Source: Tritrichomonas musculus (taxonomy: Eukaryota; Parabasalia; Tritrichomonadida; Tritrichomonadidae). From it: DNA of 25,685 nucleotides. The notes under the pieces are model-generated. The model saw nothing but the letters and a program-made list of their open reading frames with translations. It was not told the DNA's origin and made no database searches. The stretch spans positions 1 through 25,685 of the forward strand of contig JAPFFF010000337.1 of the NCBI GenBank assembly GCA_039105265.1. The letters are read 5' to 3'. A program made the position numbers and the translations under genes. Position 1 is the first letter of the stretch; every line of letters starts with the position of its first letter. Below are positions 17,611 to 25,685 of the stretch, one piece after another.

Positions 17611-17832
17611 GTACGAGATTCTCGGGGCTGGTACCTGTGCCGTTTCATAGATGGGCGGTTGTGGGGTGGGGTACCTGTGCCGTTTCATTGATGGGGAGCA
17701 GTAGTGAGAACAAGAATATTTTTTTCTTTTTTTCTTTTTTCTTTTCTTTTCTTTTTCTTTTCTTTTCTTTTTCTTTTATGACGAGTTCGTGTTGACGCGT
17801 GGGGTGCCAGCCCCAGCGGAAACCGACTCGTA
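17611..17832 (+). other. GC-rich structured non-coding island with direct and inverted repeats
   Basis: Immediately after the fibre-like stop lies a GC-rich patch in otherwise AT-rich DNA. It is framed by TACGAG (17612-17617) and CTCGTA (17827-17832). Inside, GGGGCTGGTACC (17624-17635) can pair with GGTGCCAGCCCC (17803-17814) as a 12-bp stem with one G-U pair in RNA. A 26-bp sequence beginning GGTACCTGTGCCG occurs twice (17630-17655 and 17670-17695), 40 bases apart with one mismatch. A long T/C-rich tract (17717-17778) fills the loop. It may be a small foldback element, an element-end structure or a structured RNA. No protein-coding sense is seen. Confidence 0.6.
17630..17695 (+). repeat. Two direct copies of a 26-bp GC-rich repeat
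   Basis: The copies lie at 17630-17655 and 17670-17695 and share GGTACCTGTGCCGTTTCAT and GATGGG, differing at one base. The offset is 40 bp. Confidence 0.9.
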
Positions 17833-18156
17833 TATACTACTACGAAAACGATAAAAGAATTAACTTTAATGGCAAAGTCGCATTTTTCATAGAAATAAAA
17901 TCAATATTTTATAAGAAGAAACGAATCTTATCAAATTCTTTGTAAATTTATTTTTCCATTACTGCCTTTTTTTATAATTCAGTAAAATTTTTGAGATAAT
18001 TATTGATATTATATTTTGAAATTAAATATAAATTACATAATCTTTCTCTTCTTTATAATAATTCGAATATAAATCTAAAACCTTTTTTGGTTCAGATATT
18101 ATTTGAAAAAGTTAATATGCTAAATTTATAATTGAAAAATTCAATTATAAAATTTT
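17833..18156. other. AT-rich stretch without a gene
   Basis: This stretch is strongly A/T-rich with many homopolymer runs and stops in all frames. I see no gene, RNA structure or repeat of note. It resembles trichomonad intergenic DNA or decayed element sequence between the GC-rich island and the MITE. Confidence 0.7.
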
Positions 18157-18525
18157 TAAACTCTGTCCAAAAATGTTCGACAATTGAATTTTGAGAGAGT
18201 ATTCAAATTATCATTTTTTTTTTTCTCATGCACCTTTATGGTGATTCGAAGGTTTTTCCCAAAGCTCTTTTTTCTGAGAGTAGCGCATGTCAAAGAAAGT
18301 TGTAATTCCTCTTAAGGGCGTGGCTATTTCTTTCAAAAACCAGGGCTCCTTGTATAAAAATAGCTTGCTGAAAGGATAATTATAAAAATAAACTTCTGAA
18401 AAATTGAATACATTACTTTGAGAGAAAAAAGAAATTTTCGACACTTTATCGTTTTTTTTAGTCAATTTTCAGTGGAAAATGCGGTTTATGTGTACGTTAA
18501 GTCGAACATTTTTGGACAGAGTTTA
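18157..18525. mobile_element. Tc1/mariner-type MITE nested in the element
   Basis: Perfect inverted ends flank this unit: CTCTGTCCAAAAATGTTCGA near the left end (from 18161) is matched in reverse by the sequence at 18501-18521. Including the adjoining bases the perfect match is 25 bp. TA dinucleotides at both outer edges (18157-18158 and 18524-18525) fit a TA target duplication, giving a 365-bp internal element (18159-18523). It holds no transposase; a 79-codon reverse frame inside has no recognisable domain. It is a non-autonomous element that would need a transposase supplied elsewhere. It sits just upstream of the partial third fibre-type copy. Confidence 0.85.
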
Positions 18526-18575
18526 TTTCAAATTGAATATAAAAATATTTTATAAAGTTCAGAAATTCAAATCTG

Positions 18576-18677
18576 ACATTATAAAACAACAATTTTACGA
18601 AATAATTCCAAGACCCAACAACAAATCCATTTGATTACATTATAAAACAACAATTTTACGAAATAATTCCAAGACCC
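18576..18677 (+). repeat. 41-bp direct repeat with 61-bp period
   Basis: ACATTATAAAACAACAATTT and its continuation occur identically at 18576-18616 and 18637-18677. The repeat corresponds to the conserved fibre-family segment around YIIKQQFYEIIPRP. Perfect identity suggests a recent local duplication at the left edge of the partial copy. Confidence 0.93.
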
Positions 18678-20483
18678 GATGCTGCAACAACTCTCTATAC
18701 CGATTACAACATCACTTCCTCTAAAATCATTACAGCAGACAACATAACAACAATGAGAAGTGATTTGAATATGATTACAAATAATGTTGATGTAATGAAT
18801 TATGACGTTAAAGACCTTACAAATAAAGTTAATAATCTTAGTACTGAAATGACAGACCAACAAAATAAAACAAAATACCTCAAAACAAAAACGGACCAAA
18901 TAGAAATTGTTGCTGATGTAGCATTAGGTTTTGCAATTGCAGGTACAGTAATGGGAGGAACAAGTTTAGGCTTACAATTAAGTGCTCGTGGAGTTCAAAC
19001 AGCATCTAGAACTGTTAATGGTGCTTCAAAAGCTGGTGGTCAATTAGAAGGATTATTGTCTGATATCAGTGAAGATGTTAGCTCAGATGCGGGCTCTAGT
19101 ATGCTAGATATTATTAAAGATGGCAGTGAATTACCTGATATTGGTATGGACCCTTATATGAGAACAGTCAAGACAACTACCGATTTGACTCCAATACTTG
19201 AATGGTGTAATAAAGAAACTAGTTCTCTCCCAGCTATAAAATTCAGCAGTGAATACGATGACCCCAAAAAATTAGTTCCAACAATTAACGGCGCAATGGA
19301 TATTTGCAATAGGTTTAGAAGCTCTTTAAAACCAACATTTAAAGCAATTACCACAAAAATCAATGAGATAAATAGTGAATATATTTCAAAAAATGAATTA
19401 GTTAGAGACGATATAATAGATGTTGTTGGCAAATTTGTTAATGGTGAGGTTCATTTAGAGGCTGAAGACACAATCACAGATGGAACAATTAAAGCAAGAT
19501 TTTTGGTCCAAAAAGTTAGTGAATACAATGATGTTGATTATGAAGAGAATATCATTACTATTAATATTACTGGCGGTATTATTGATTATCAGGGAACTGA
19601 TGATTTCCCTAGCTGCGTCATGAATGATAAAATATTTGTTATAGCAAATCCAAATAAACTTAGGGTTGGTGGAATACAGATTAAAGAAAATACAGCGAAA
19701 AGGAGAATGGAATTTACACTAAATGATTTAGCATATGTTTGTGATATAGATGCTTTACATAACAAGATAGATGGAATGCATGAGCAGATAGAAAAGAATG
19801 ATGTCGCACTAGCATCTACATTAAATGAATTTCCAACTGTAGATGAAGTTAATGAAGCATTAGAGAAAGTTAAGAGTGAAGCAGATGGAAAGTATCGAAG
19901 CAAAACTGATTTGATATACAAAGAATCTATTGAAGTGCCATTTGAAAATGTACAAGATAGTTCAGGAACGTGGGAAGTCAAAATAAAATTGACGAGGGGA
20001 ACTCGCCTTGTTGGAACAATATCAAATAACGATGGCTTTGTAAAAGAGTTTGATTTTCTGTTTGATTATGATGGTGTTATTACTGAAGATGGAGATGTTA
20101 ATGTCGATTTTGAAATTGACGGAACAACTTATTACTTAACTTATTATAAAAGTGATAGTAATGGTCTGTGCTTTTATATCGATAACGGGGCAGACTATTT
20201 TGATACCAAATTAATATTCGCGGAAAAAATATTGAAGCAAGATAAAATAGCATTGAAAAGTGAAATTCCTGAACCGGTTGATTTGACCAATTATGCTCTG
20301 AAAAGCGAAAATGATGAACTGAAGACAAAATTAAATACTTATAGTAAATCTCAACAAGATTTGGCTCGTCTCGTTGGTGAACATGTTGCTAGTATCATAA
20401 CAATAAATAGCAAAATTTCAAATTTAGAGAGTGAGAATGCAGCATTAAAGGATAGGTTAACTGCATTAGAGAATGGTTCATAA
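18576..20483 (+). pseudogene. Partial third copy of the fibre-like gene family
   Basis: This is a broken copy of the family seen at 9705 and 14989. A long open stretch (18753-20483, 576 codons) begins in the conserved region MRSDLN, preceded by recognisable TDYNITSSKIITADN. Next come a Gly/Ala-rich hydrophobic segment at about residues 54-77 of the open stretch, a helical domain with INGAMDICNRFRSSLKP (compare LSGAMDISNMFRDSLKP in the 873-aa protein), beta-rich inserts absent from the 873-aa protein, and a terminal coiled coil (LESENAALKDRLTALENGS). It is clearly diverged from the 873-aa paralogue rather than a recent duplicate. It may be the tail of the same element or of a second one. A MITE lies directly upstream. 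One clear break is apparent overall. Confidence 0.75.
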
Positions 20484-20522
20484 GCAAGTTAGTTAATCAT
20501 TCGGTGGTAGTAGTGGGTTATA

Positions 20523-20838
20523 AGTAGTTATCCATAGGATTTTCTTACAATGATGATTCTCTGGCATTTTGGGGCTGTTTGTTATATTAGGCTTCTGTGT
20601 GTGTAAATAGTGTAGTGTGTGCGTATTGGTGTTTTAAATTAATTGTTTATAGTATAGTGTATTCGGTGGGTTGTATGGACCTTGATGTGTGTTAATATAT
20701 ATTTTTTATATAAATTTGTTGAAAATGAAAACATCGCCAAAGTGATCTTATTTTTGTCGTTTTTAAGCCCCTTTTGTGCAAATGGGCCCCAAAATGCCAG
20801 AGAATCATCATTGTAAGAAAATCCTATGGATAACTACT
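20523..20838. repeat. 316-bp unit bounded by perfect 53-bp inverted repeats
   Basis: The left arm (20523-20575) starts AGTAGTTATCCATAGGATTT; the right arm (20786-20838) is its exact reverse complement and ends in ACTACT. The 210-bp interior is AT-rich with TGTGTG-type stretches and no frame. AG...CT outer ends are what Polintons carry, so this could be an end structure of the element or a two-ended, gene-less derivative. A separate MITE is also possible. The six bases on each outer side (GTTATA and GAGTTT) do not match, so no target duplication is seen. Confidence 0.9.
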
Positions 20839-21114
20839 GAGTTTTTCAAAATAAGCAAAATTCAATATAAAATGATCGTTTCATTAATATGTAAAAAGTT
20901 ATTTTTTCCCTTTTTTGAATAAAAAAATTAGAATTTTTAAGTTTTTTTAGAGATATAACGTATGTTCTCCGTTTTTTATTAATATCAAGTGATAATATAT
21001 GCTGTTTTGAAAAATTAACGTAATTATTTCCGTTTTTTTGCTAAATAACGTGTATGATACAAAATAAATTATATGTTTTTTCACAAATAATGTGAATAAC
21101 GTGAATGATTTTAG
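20839..21114 (+). promoter_or_regulatory. Upstream region with four spaced AACGT motifs
   Basis: Four AACGT boxes at 20957, 21017, 21047 and 21098 (three preceded by AT) stand in homopolymer-rich DNA before the initiator-bearing gene at 21135; two CCGTTTTTT tracts follow the first two boxes. AACG/AACGT cores resemble Myb recognition elements known to drive trichomonad genes. The role is inferred. Confidence 0.4.
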
Positions 21115-21130
21115 TCACTTCATTTTTCAT
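21115..21130 (+). promoter_or_regulatory. Trichomonad-type initiator, extended match
   Basis: TCACTTCATTTTTCATTTTG leads directly to the ATG at 21135, with the initiator A (21117) 18 bases upstream. It is the longest initiator-like match in the window and suggests that a real host-type gene once began here. Confidence 0.55.
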
Positions 21131-21134
21131 TTTG

Positions 21135-22432
21135 ATGAATGCAAATCAGCCACCAGGAAATGTGGGTATACCATACATTAAAGAAATCCAAAGTCTGGAA
21201 GCACAATTAGAAAATCAGCAAAAGTATTTTGGATTGCAAGAGAAAAAACCTAAAATAAAAATTCAGAATTTAAAAATCCAAATTGAAAAAATGCAAAAAT
21301 AATTCACATTGAAGTTTCTGAAAATGGTTCTTACAACGAGCACATAGATCGTATTGCAGAATACTTTAAAGAATCTCTGCGTCGAATGAACATCACTCCT
21401 TTATTTCATGCAACTGATGGAGATAGAGGAATGAGTGAAGCTCATGACAATTTTTTTGCTACCTTCTTTATGAAAAAGAATACTATTATCCATACCAATT
21501 TCGAGACATTAATTTCTAATGCATATATTACATTATCTAATCAAAGATGTTCGATCCCTGTATCTGATCCATTACATTTTTTTAAGAATTTTCGTGGAAA
21601 GTTAATTGACTATAAAATTCAATTATTCCCTGAAAGTGGTTTAATTGATTGTATTGAAATAAATAATGCACCTCATATTGGAATGGCTTTAGAAGATAAA
21701 AGTTCCTTATCACGAATGAGAGATTCATATGTCCTTCAATTGTTTTCATTTTCAAATTTCATACAATTAATCCAAAATGTTTTGGGAAATGCTGCTTTTT
21801 TTGGATATTCATGCATCATAACTTCTATTTTTTCAAATGATATTACATTCTCAATGAGGATGTCTCTCCTTGAAACTGCTTATGAAATATTTTTTGATCT
21901 CATGTGCAATGTAATTGAATTGAAATCATGAGGAGTTCGTGAAAGAGGCGGAGATGGAATCGATACAATTACATTTGCTGAATTGCATTACGCAAAAAGG
22001 ATCCTAAATACTATTGTGGCTCTTGGTGTTGCTGTTAGATTTGGGCCACCAGACTTAAGAATGGACGCTATCGAAGTTTTACAAATCCTGAGCTAAGAAA
22101 ACAACTTGCATTAAAACTTGGTATAACACTTCACATCCAAAAAAGAATCAATGCAGGAGGATGTAAAATTAAAAAAGATGACGATTCAATGATTGATACA
22201 CCAAAATAGTGGAATTCATTATAACATTTTTCAGATTTTAAAATCTCTTTGCATTCCTGGATTTGAAAGTTCACATTTAGACGAATTAGAAGTTCTAATT
22301 ACTGAAATTAAAGTTATCGCCACTCGAACAAGTATTAAGACCGTGAATAGCATCGAAATAGGTGGATCTCTAATCATCGCCCGTCTTTTTAAGTTTAAAT
22401 GCAATAATAATAATGAAGATGACGAACAATGA
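21135..22432 (+). pseudogene. Decayed host-type or transposase-derived gene
   Basis: Coding-like sequence continues for about 1.3 kb in several disconnected frames. First comes a 55-residue Gln/Lys-rich helical start (21135-21302, MNANQPPGNVGIPY), then a long open stretch around 21302-21931 with ATDGDRGMSEAHDNFF and a DPLHFFKNFRGK motif, a further piece up to about 22096, and a last piece ending at 22432 (CNNNNEDDEQ). The Asp-rich DGD and the D-x-x-H-x-x-KN-x-R patterns recall catalytic or conserved parts of some eukaryotic cut-and-paste transposases, but no family can be named. At least three disruptions separate the pieces, so it is not functional as one protein. The good initiator upstream suggests fairly recent loss. 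Alternatively it belongs to a multicopy trichomonad gene family of unknown role. Confidence 0.6.
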
Positions 22433-24048
22433 AACTTCTAATATGTCTTAAAAGACATCATTAATTTACTAAAAAGTAACAATTCGTTTTAATTATATTT
22501 GTCATATAATTTCATATTTTTTTTTTTTTTGAATTGAAAAACATACTAATATTTTGAATTCACCCATAGAAAAAAGATATTCTGTTTTTTAATAATTACC
22601 AAATTTATGTTTGATTTGATTCAATAATCAAATGAAATATCACTGTAGTTAAACATGAAAATGGATTGAATGAAGATACGCATTGAATGAAATATTATTA
22701 TTAAACGAGCCGGTAAGTTGCATAAATTTTATATAGAAAAGTTTTTAGAAATGATAATTTTTTGCATAAAACACAGATCTTGCTTAATCGTTTTGTTAAT
22801 TCAATAAACTGAGTCGCAAATAGAGATTTTAAACGCTCATCCATTTGAATTTATTTGAAAGAACTATCACAATTATTTGAGATTATTTTTTTGCAGTTGA
22901 TGATGTTAAAAATTCGTAATTTCTCAGAATTTTTCTGAAAAAAGTTGAATGGTCGGAGGAAAAAAATAAAGTATTGAAAAAAACTTTTATTAATTATTTT
23001 TTTCTCTTATCTTGATAAAAATTAAATAAATCAATTATTTTCCTGACTAAATATGTTTTCCATCCTGATTGTTAATTGAGTATGAAGCAAATCCTCTGAC
23101 TAATATCAAATTATTTAATAATCAAAAAAAGGTTTTGAAAATTGTAAAATCTCATTAAAATTTCTCGAGCATAAAGAATTTATATAAACATTTGAAATTG
23201 ATGAAAATTTTGCTACTCTCTTTGAAATATTATTATTGAAAATTGAGATTATACTTATAAAAGCCTGACAGTCTTGACAATTTTTTGAATGTTTATAATA
23301 ACTTCTTTTTCGTAAATGGCATGACTTTTTCTTATACGAATAAAAAGGACAATAACTTTCAAAATTCTCATGTGGAAAATATTTTATCGTCGAACATTTT
23401 TGTTATATTCCGTATCATCGTTTTTTGAATCTATTTTTTTAAAAAAATATCGATTATAAGATGAGAACCTAGCGGCAGCATTTTAATAAAAATTATCTTA
23501 AAAATTCGATTTTTTAAAGATTTTAATATTATTAGAGTGCTGCGAAATAGCGTTTTGCTTATCAAAAAAAATGAATAAATGAAATTTAATTTTTATTTAG
23601 TAAATAATTTTTATTTTCTTAAATATTTAATAATAATCACTCTTATTAAAACTATTTAAAAAATTGATGATATTTTTATTTGAATTTGTTAATTCAAAAA
23701 GTGAAAAGAATATTAGAAAACTTTAAACTTTTTCGAAAAGGTTTTTTTTCGCAAAAAAATAAATTTTTGGCAAACCCATTAGATATTTTTCAAAAAAATA
23801 TTAAATTTTGCTTAAATGTTTTTTATTGAAAACTAAAAGATATTTTACAAATCGATATAAGACATTTGATATGAAAATGTTGATCAAAAATTTTCAATTG
23901 AAAAAAAAAAGCTTAACATTTTACTTCATTTTTTATTTGATTTACTAGTAATGGATGCTAGTTTTACTAGTAAATCTAATGGATGCTGGTTTTGTGACAG
24001 AAGAGAACAATGATTTTCTTTTTTTCAAGTTTCGGTCGAGTGATGATA
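22433..24048. other. 1.6 kb AT-rich DNA without a gene
   Basis: Stops are dense in all six frames; there are many A and T runs and no tRNA- or rRNA-like segment. Two small things stand out: GTCGAACATTTTTG at 23389-23402 matches the inner end of the MITE arm at 18501, and near 23941-23992 a short ACTAGTAA/TTACTAGT and ATGGATGCT repeat cluster occurs. It is otherwise typical of trichomonad intergenic DNA. Confidence 0.7.
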
Positions 24049-24685
24049 CAATTCTTGAACAAAAATTTTTCAAATCTATTCTTACATTACACTTTTATTA
24101 TTGATGTATTATTCTTATATTATTTATTTTTCATTTTCCCTTAAACTTTCATAACATATAATATTATTCAATTCTTGAACAAAAATTTTTCAAATCTATT
24201 CTTACACTACACTTTTATTATTGATGTATTATTCTTATATTATTTATTTTTCATTTTCCCTTAAAACTTTCATAACATATAATATTATTCAATTCTTGAA
24301 CAAAAATTTTTCAAATCTATTCTTAGATTACACTTTTATTATTGATGTATTATTCTTATATTATTTACTTTTCATTTTCCCTTAAAACTTTCATAACATA
24401 TAATATTATTCAATTCCTTAACAAAAATTTTTCAAATCTATTCTTACATTACACTTTTATTATTGATGTATTATTCTTATATTATTTACTTTTCATTTTC
24501 CCTTAAACTATCATAACATATAATACTATTCAATTCCTTAACAAAAATTTTTCAAATCTATTCTTACACTACACTTTTATTATTGATGTATTATTCTTAT
24601 ATTATTTACTTTTCATTTTCCCTTCAACTTTCATAACATATAATATTATTCAATTCCTTAACAAAAATTTTTCAAATCTTTTCTC
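24049..24685. repeat. 120-121 bp minisatellite, five copies plus a partial sixth
   Basis: Copies begin with CAATTC(T/C)T at 24049, 24169, 24290, 24411, 24531 and 24651, giving periods of 120, 121, 121, 120 and 120. The sixth is cut at about 24685. Copies differ by a few substitutions and one A in an A-run. Two subtypes appear: the first three copies start CAATTCTTGAAC, the last three CAATTCCTTAAC, so the array grew in at least two steps. The unit is AT-rich with no frame. It lies between gene-free DNA and the transposase relic. Confidence 0.97.
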
Positions 24686-24885
24686 TCATTATATTGATAA
24701 TCATAATACATCGTGTTTATGCTACTTATTTTTCTTCCACTCTCACAATATGATCAGATAAATTAATTTCAAAAATTTTTCTATATATTTGTTTAATACC
24801 TTTCATGTTGGATTCACCTCAAAAGAAGAGAAAAAAAATATATATTATATAAAGAAAATAAATGCTTTATTGATGATTATCAACC

Positions 24886-25685
24886 CTAGTCAGATGAATC
24901 CTCAAGGCTTGAAGAAACTGTCTTGTTAAATAATTTAATTCTCCTTTGTTTTTGAATCATTTGCTTTTCTTTGTTTTTTTGAATTTCTTCCTCAGTTGAC
25001 TTGAAAAGCAATGCTCTATGCTTCAGGAAGAATTCTCGATCATCAAGCCTAAGAGGATGATCATTCATTAATTCATAATTGACCAAGGCACAGCAGGTCT
25101 TGAAGATCATTTCGTACCGTCCATGAGATCCACGGTATTTGTCACCGATAATCCTATATCTTGACTTCAAGCGGCCGAAAAAGTTTTCGACAATGATTCT
25201 CACTTTCCCGAGTTTTTCGTTAAAGGCAAGTTGTTCTGGCGTCAAATTGAAATAAGTACCTTTAAACGGTGTAACTAAATTTTGAGAATCAGCATCTTGA
25301 TAGCCTTTATCGCCCATGATTAGCCTAGGTTCCGTCAAGTGATAGTCAAGAACATTTTCAGTGAAGTCATCGATATTTTGATCGAAAACAGCTTTATCAT
25401 GGACTGAACCTTCTACAGCTGTCACAATATGAAGAGCCATGCCTTTGATTGAAACAATCACTTGACTCTTAAGACAATATAGCGAGTGTTTCCCTGAATA
25501 GTATTTTGCACATTGTTGCCAGTCAAGAAATGGCTTGCTAATTTGTTGAACTGTGGCATCTACGACATAACCACATTCTGGTATGGAAGGATCTGATTCT
25601 ATACATCAACTTTTGGCATTTTTAGTTATTAATTCTTCCTCAAGTTTTGGTCCTGCTGTAAATATAATTTTGCTAAAAAAGCTTT
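24886..25685 (-). pseudogene. DDE_Tnp_4 (PIF/Harbinger- or IS5-like) transposase relic, N-terminus outside window
   Basis: The reverse strand encodes the catalytic core of a DDE_Tnp_4 transposase. The first Asp is in VVDATV (codon 25558-25560), the second in MGDKGYQ (25309-25311) and the Glu in VENFFGRLK (25186-25188), all in expected contexts with KHSLYCLKSQVIV and GSVHDKAVFD between. Spacings of about 83 and 41 residues fit the family. The C-terminus is a Lys/Gln-rich helix. The same frame continues to the window edge, but one in-frame TGA stands at 25606-25608, upstream of the first Asp; the open part below it has no ATG before the catalytic region. It is therefore probably a recently inactivated copy. 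It would have cut and pasted a DNA transposon whose inverted ends are not visible here. Confidence 0.88.

Larger units (their letters stand above)
1..20838. mobile_element. Maverick/Polinton-type element, left end outside window
   Basis: A protein-primed PolB with an OTU-like domain, an MCP-like protein, a penton-like protein and long fibre-like proteins in one AT-rich block are the expected content of a trichomonad Maverick. The left end is beyond the window. The right end is uncertain: the continuous gene block stops at 17610, while a partial fibre-type copy and a 53-bp inverted repeat with AG...CT ends extend related sequence to 20838. A MITE is nested at 18157-18525. Nearly all genes shown are open, so the visible part looks almost whole and young, with roughly one clearly broken gene near the right side. 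It may instead be two adjacent elements, the second represented only by its tail. Confidence 0.85.

Noticed and set aside
17568-17795. Small forward frame crossing the GC-rich island, ending in a Phe/Ser-rich run
   Set aside because: The hydrophobic tail is just the T/C-rich tract translated; it starts inside the fibre-like gene without an initiator.
18226-18465. 79-codon reverse frame within the MITE
   Set aside because: No transposase motif, and the frame lies wholly inside a short inverted-repeat element; more likely chance openness.
1-20838. Integrase, packaging ATPase or adenain-like protease expected in a Maverick
   Set aside because: No open frame in the window shows their motifs (HHCC/DDE integrase, Walker A/B, His-Glu-Cys protease); they are presumed to lie left of the window.
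22433-24048. tRNA, rRNA or other RNA gene in the gene-free region
   Set aside because: No cloverleaf-like or GC-stable structure could be recognised by eye; only A/T runs and short chance repeats.

Overview
This window looks like parabasalid (trichomonad) nuclear DNA, of the Trichomonas or Tritrichomonas kind, dominated by one Maverick/Polinton-type element. Three things point to this host. The DNA is very AT-rich and its genes are intronless. Several start codons have a trichomonad-type initiator (TCA-pyrimidine-T) 14-20 bases upstream. The mobile DNA is a mix of Maverick genes, a small TA-flanked inverted-repeat element and a DDE_Tnp_4 transposase. The species cannot be named from sequence alone.

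Positions 1-17610 are the visible part of the element; its left end lies outside the window. In order it holds the end of a gene resembling a Polinton major capsid protein (MCP), three small unknown genes, a small nonstructural block (an acidic-tailed protein, a divergent basic-region protein, a 19-bp tandem array, another small reverse-strand gene), a large coiled-coil and proline-rich gene, and a protein-primed family B DNA polymerase with an OTU-like cysteine-protease domain. A reverse-strand gene resembling a minor capsid (penton) protein follows. Then come two giant genes (1754 and 873 aa) that share modules and look like fibre or attachment proteins. Integrase, packaging ATPase and maturation protease are not visible and would be expected to the left. 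Most genes shown are open from end to end, so the insertion looks young.

Positions 17611-20838 are composite: a GC-rich, structured, non-coding island; AT-rich filler; a 365-bp MITE with perfect inverted ends flanked by TA; a partial third copy of the fibre-type gene; and a 316-bp unit bounded by a perfect 53-bp inverted repeat whose ends read AG...CT, as Polinton ends do.

Positions 20839-25685 are host-like AT-rich DNA: an initiator-bearing but decayed gene with transposase-like motifs (21135-22432), about 1.6 kb with no gene, a minisatellite of about 120 bp period (24049-24685), and a reverse-strand DDE_Tnp_4 (PIF/Harbinger-type) transposase relic running off the right edge.

The likely division of labour in the element is replication by the polymerase, a shell from the capsid-like proteins, and host-surface contact or entry by the fibre-like family. 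Only the polymerase assignment is strong. The capsid calls are moderate and the fibre call is an inference from architecture.
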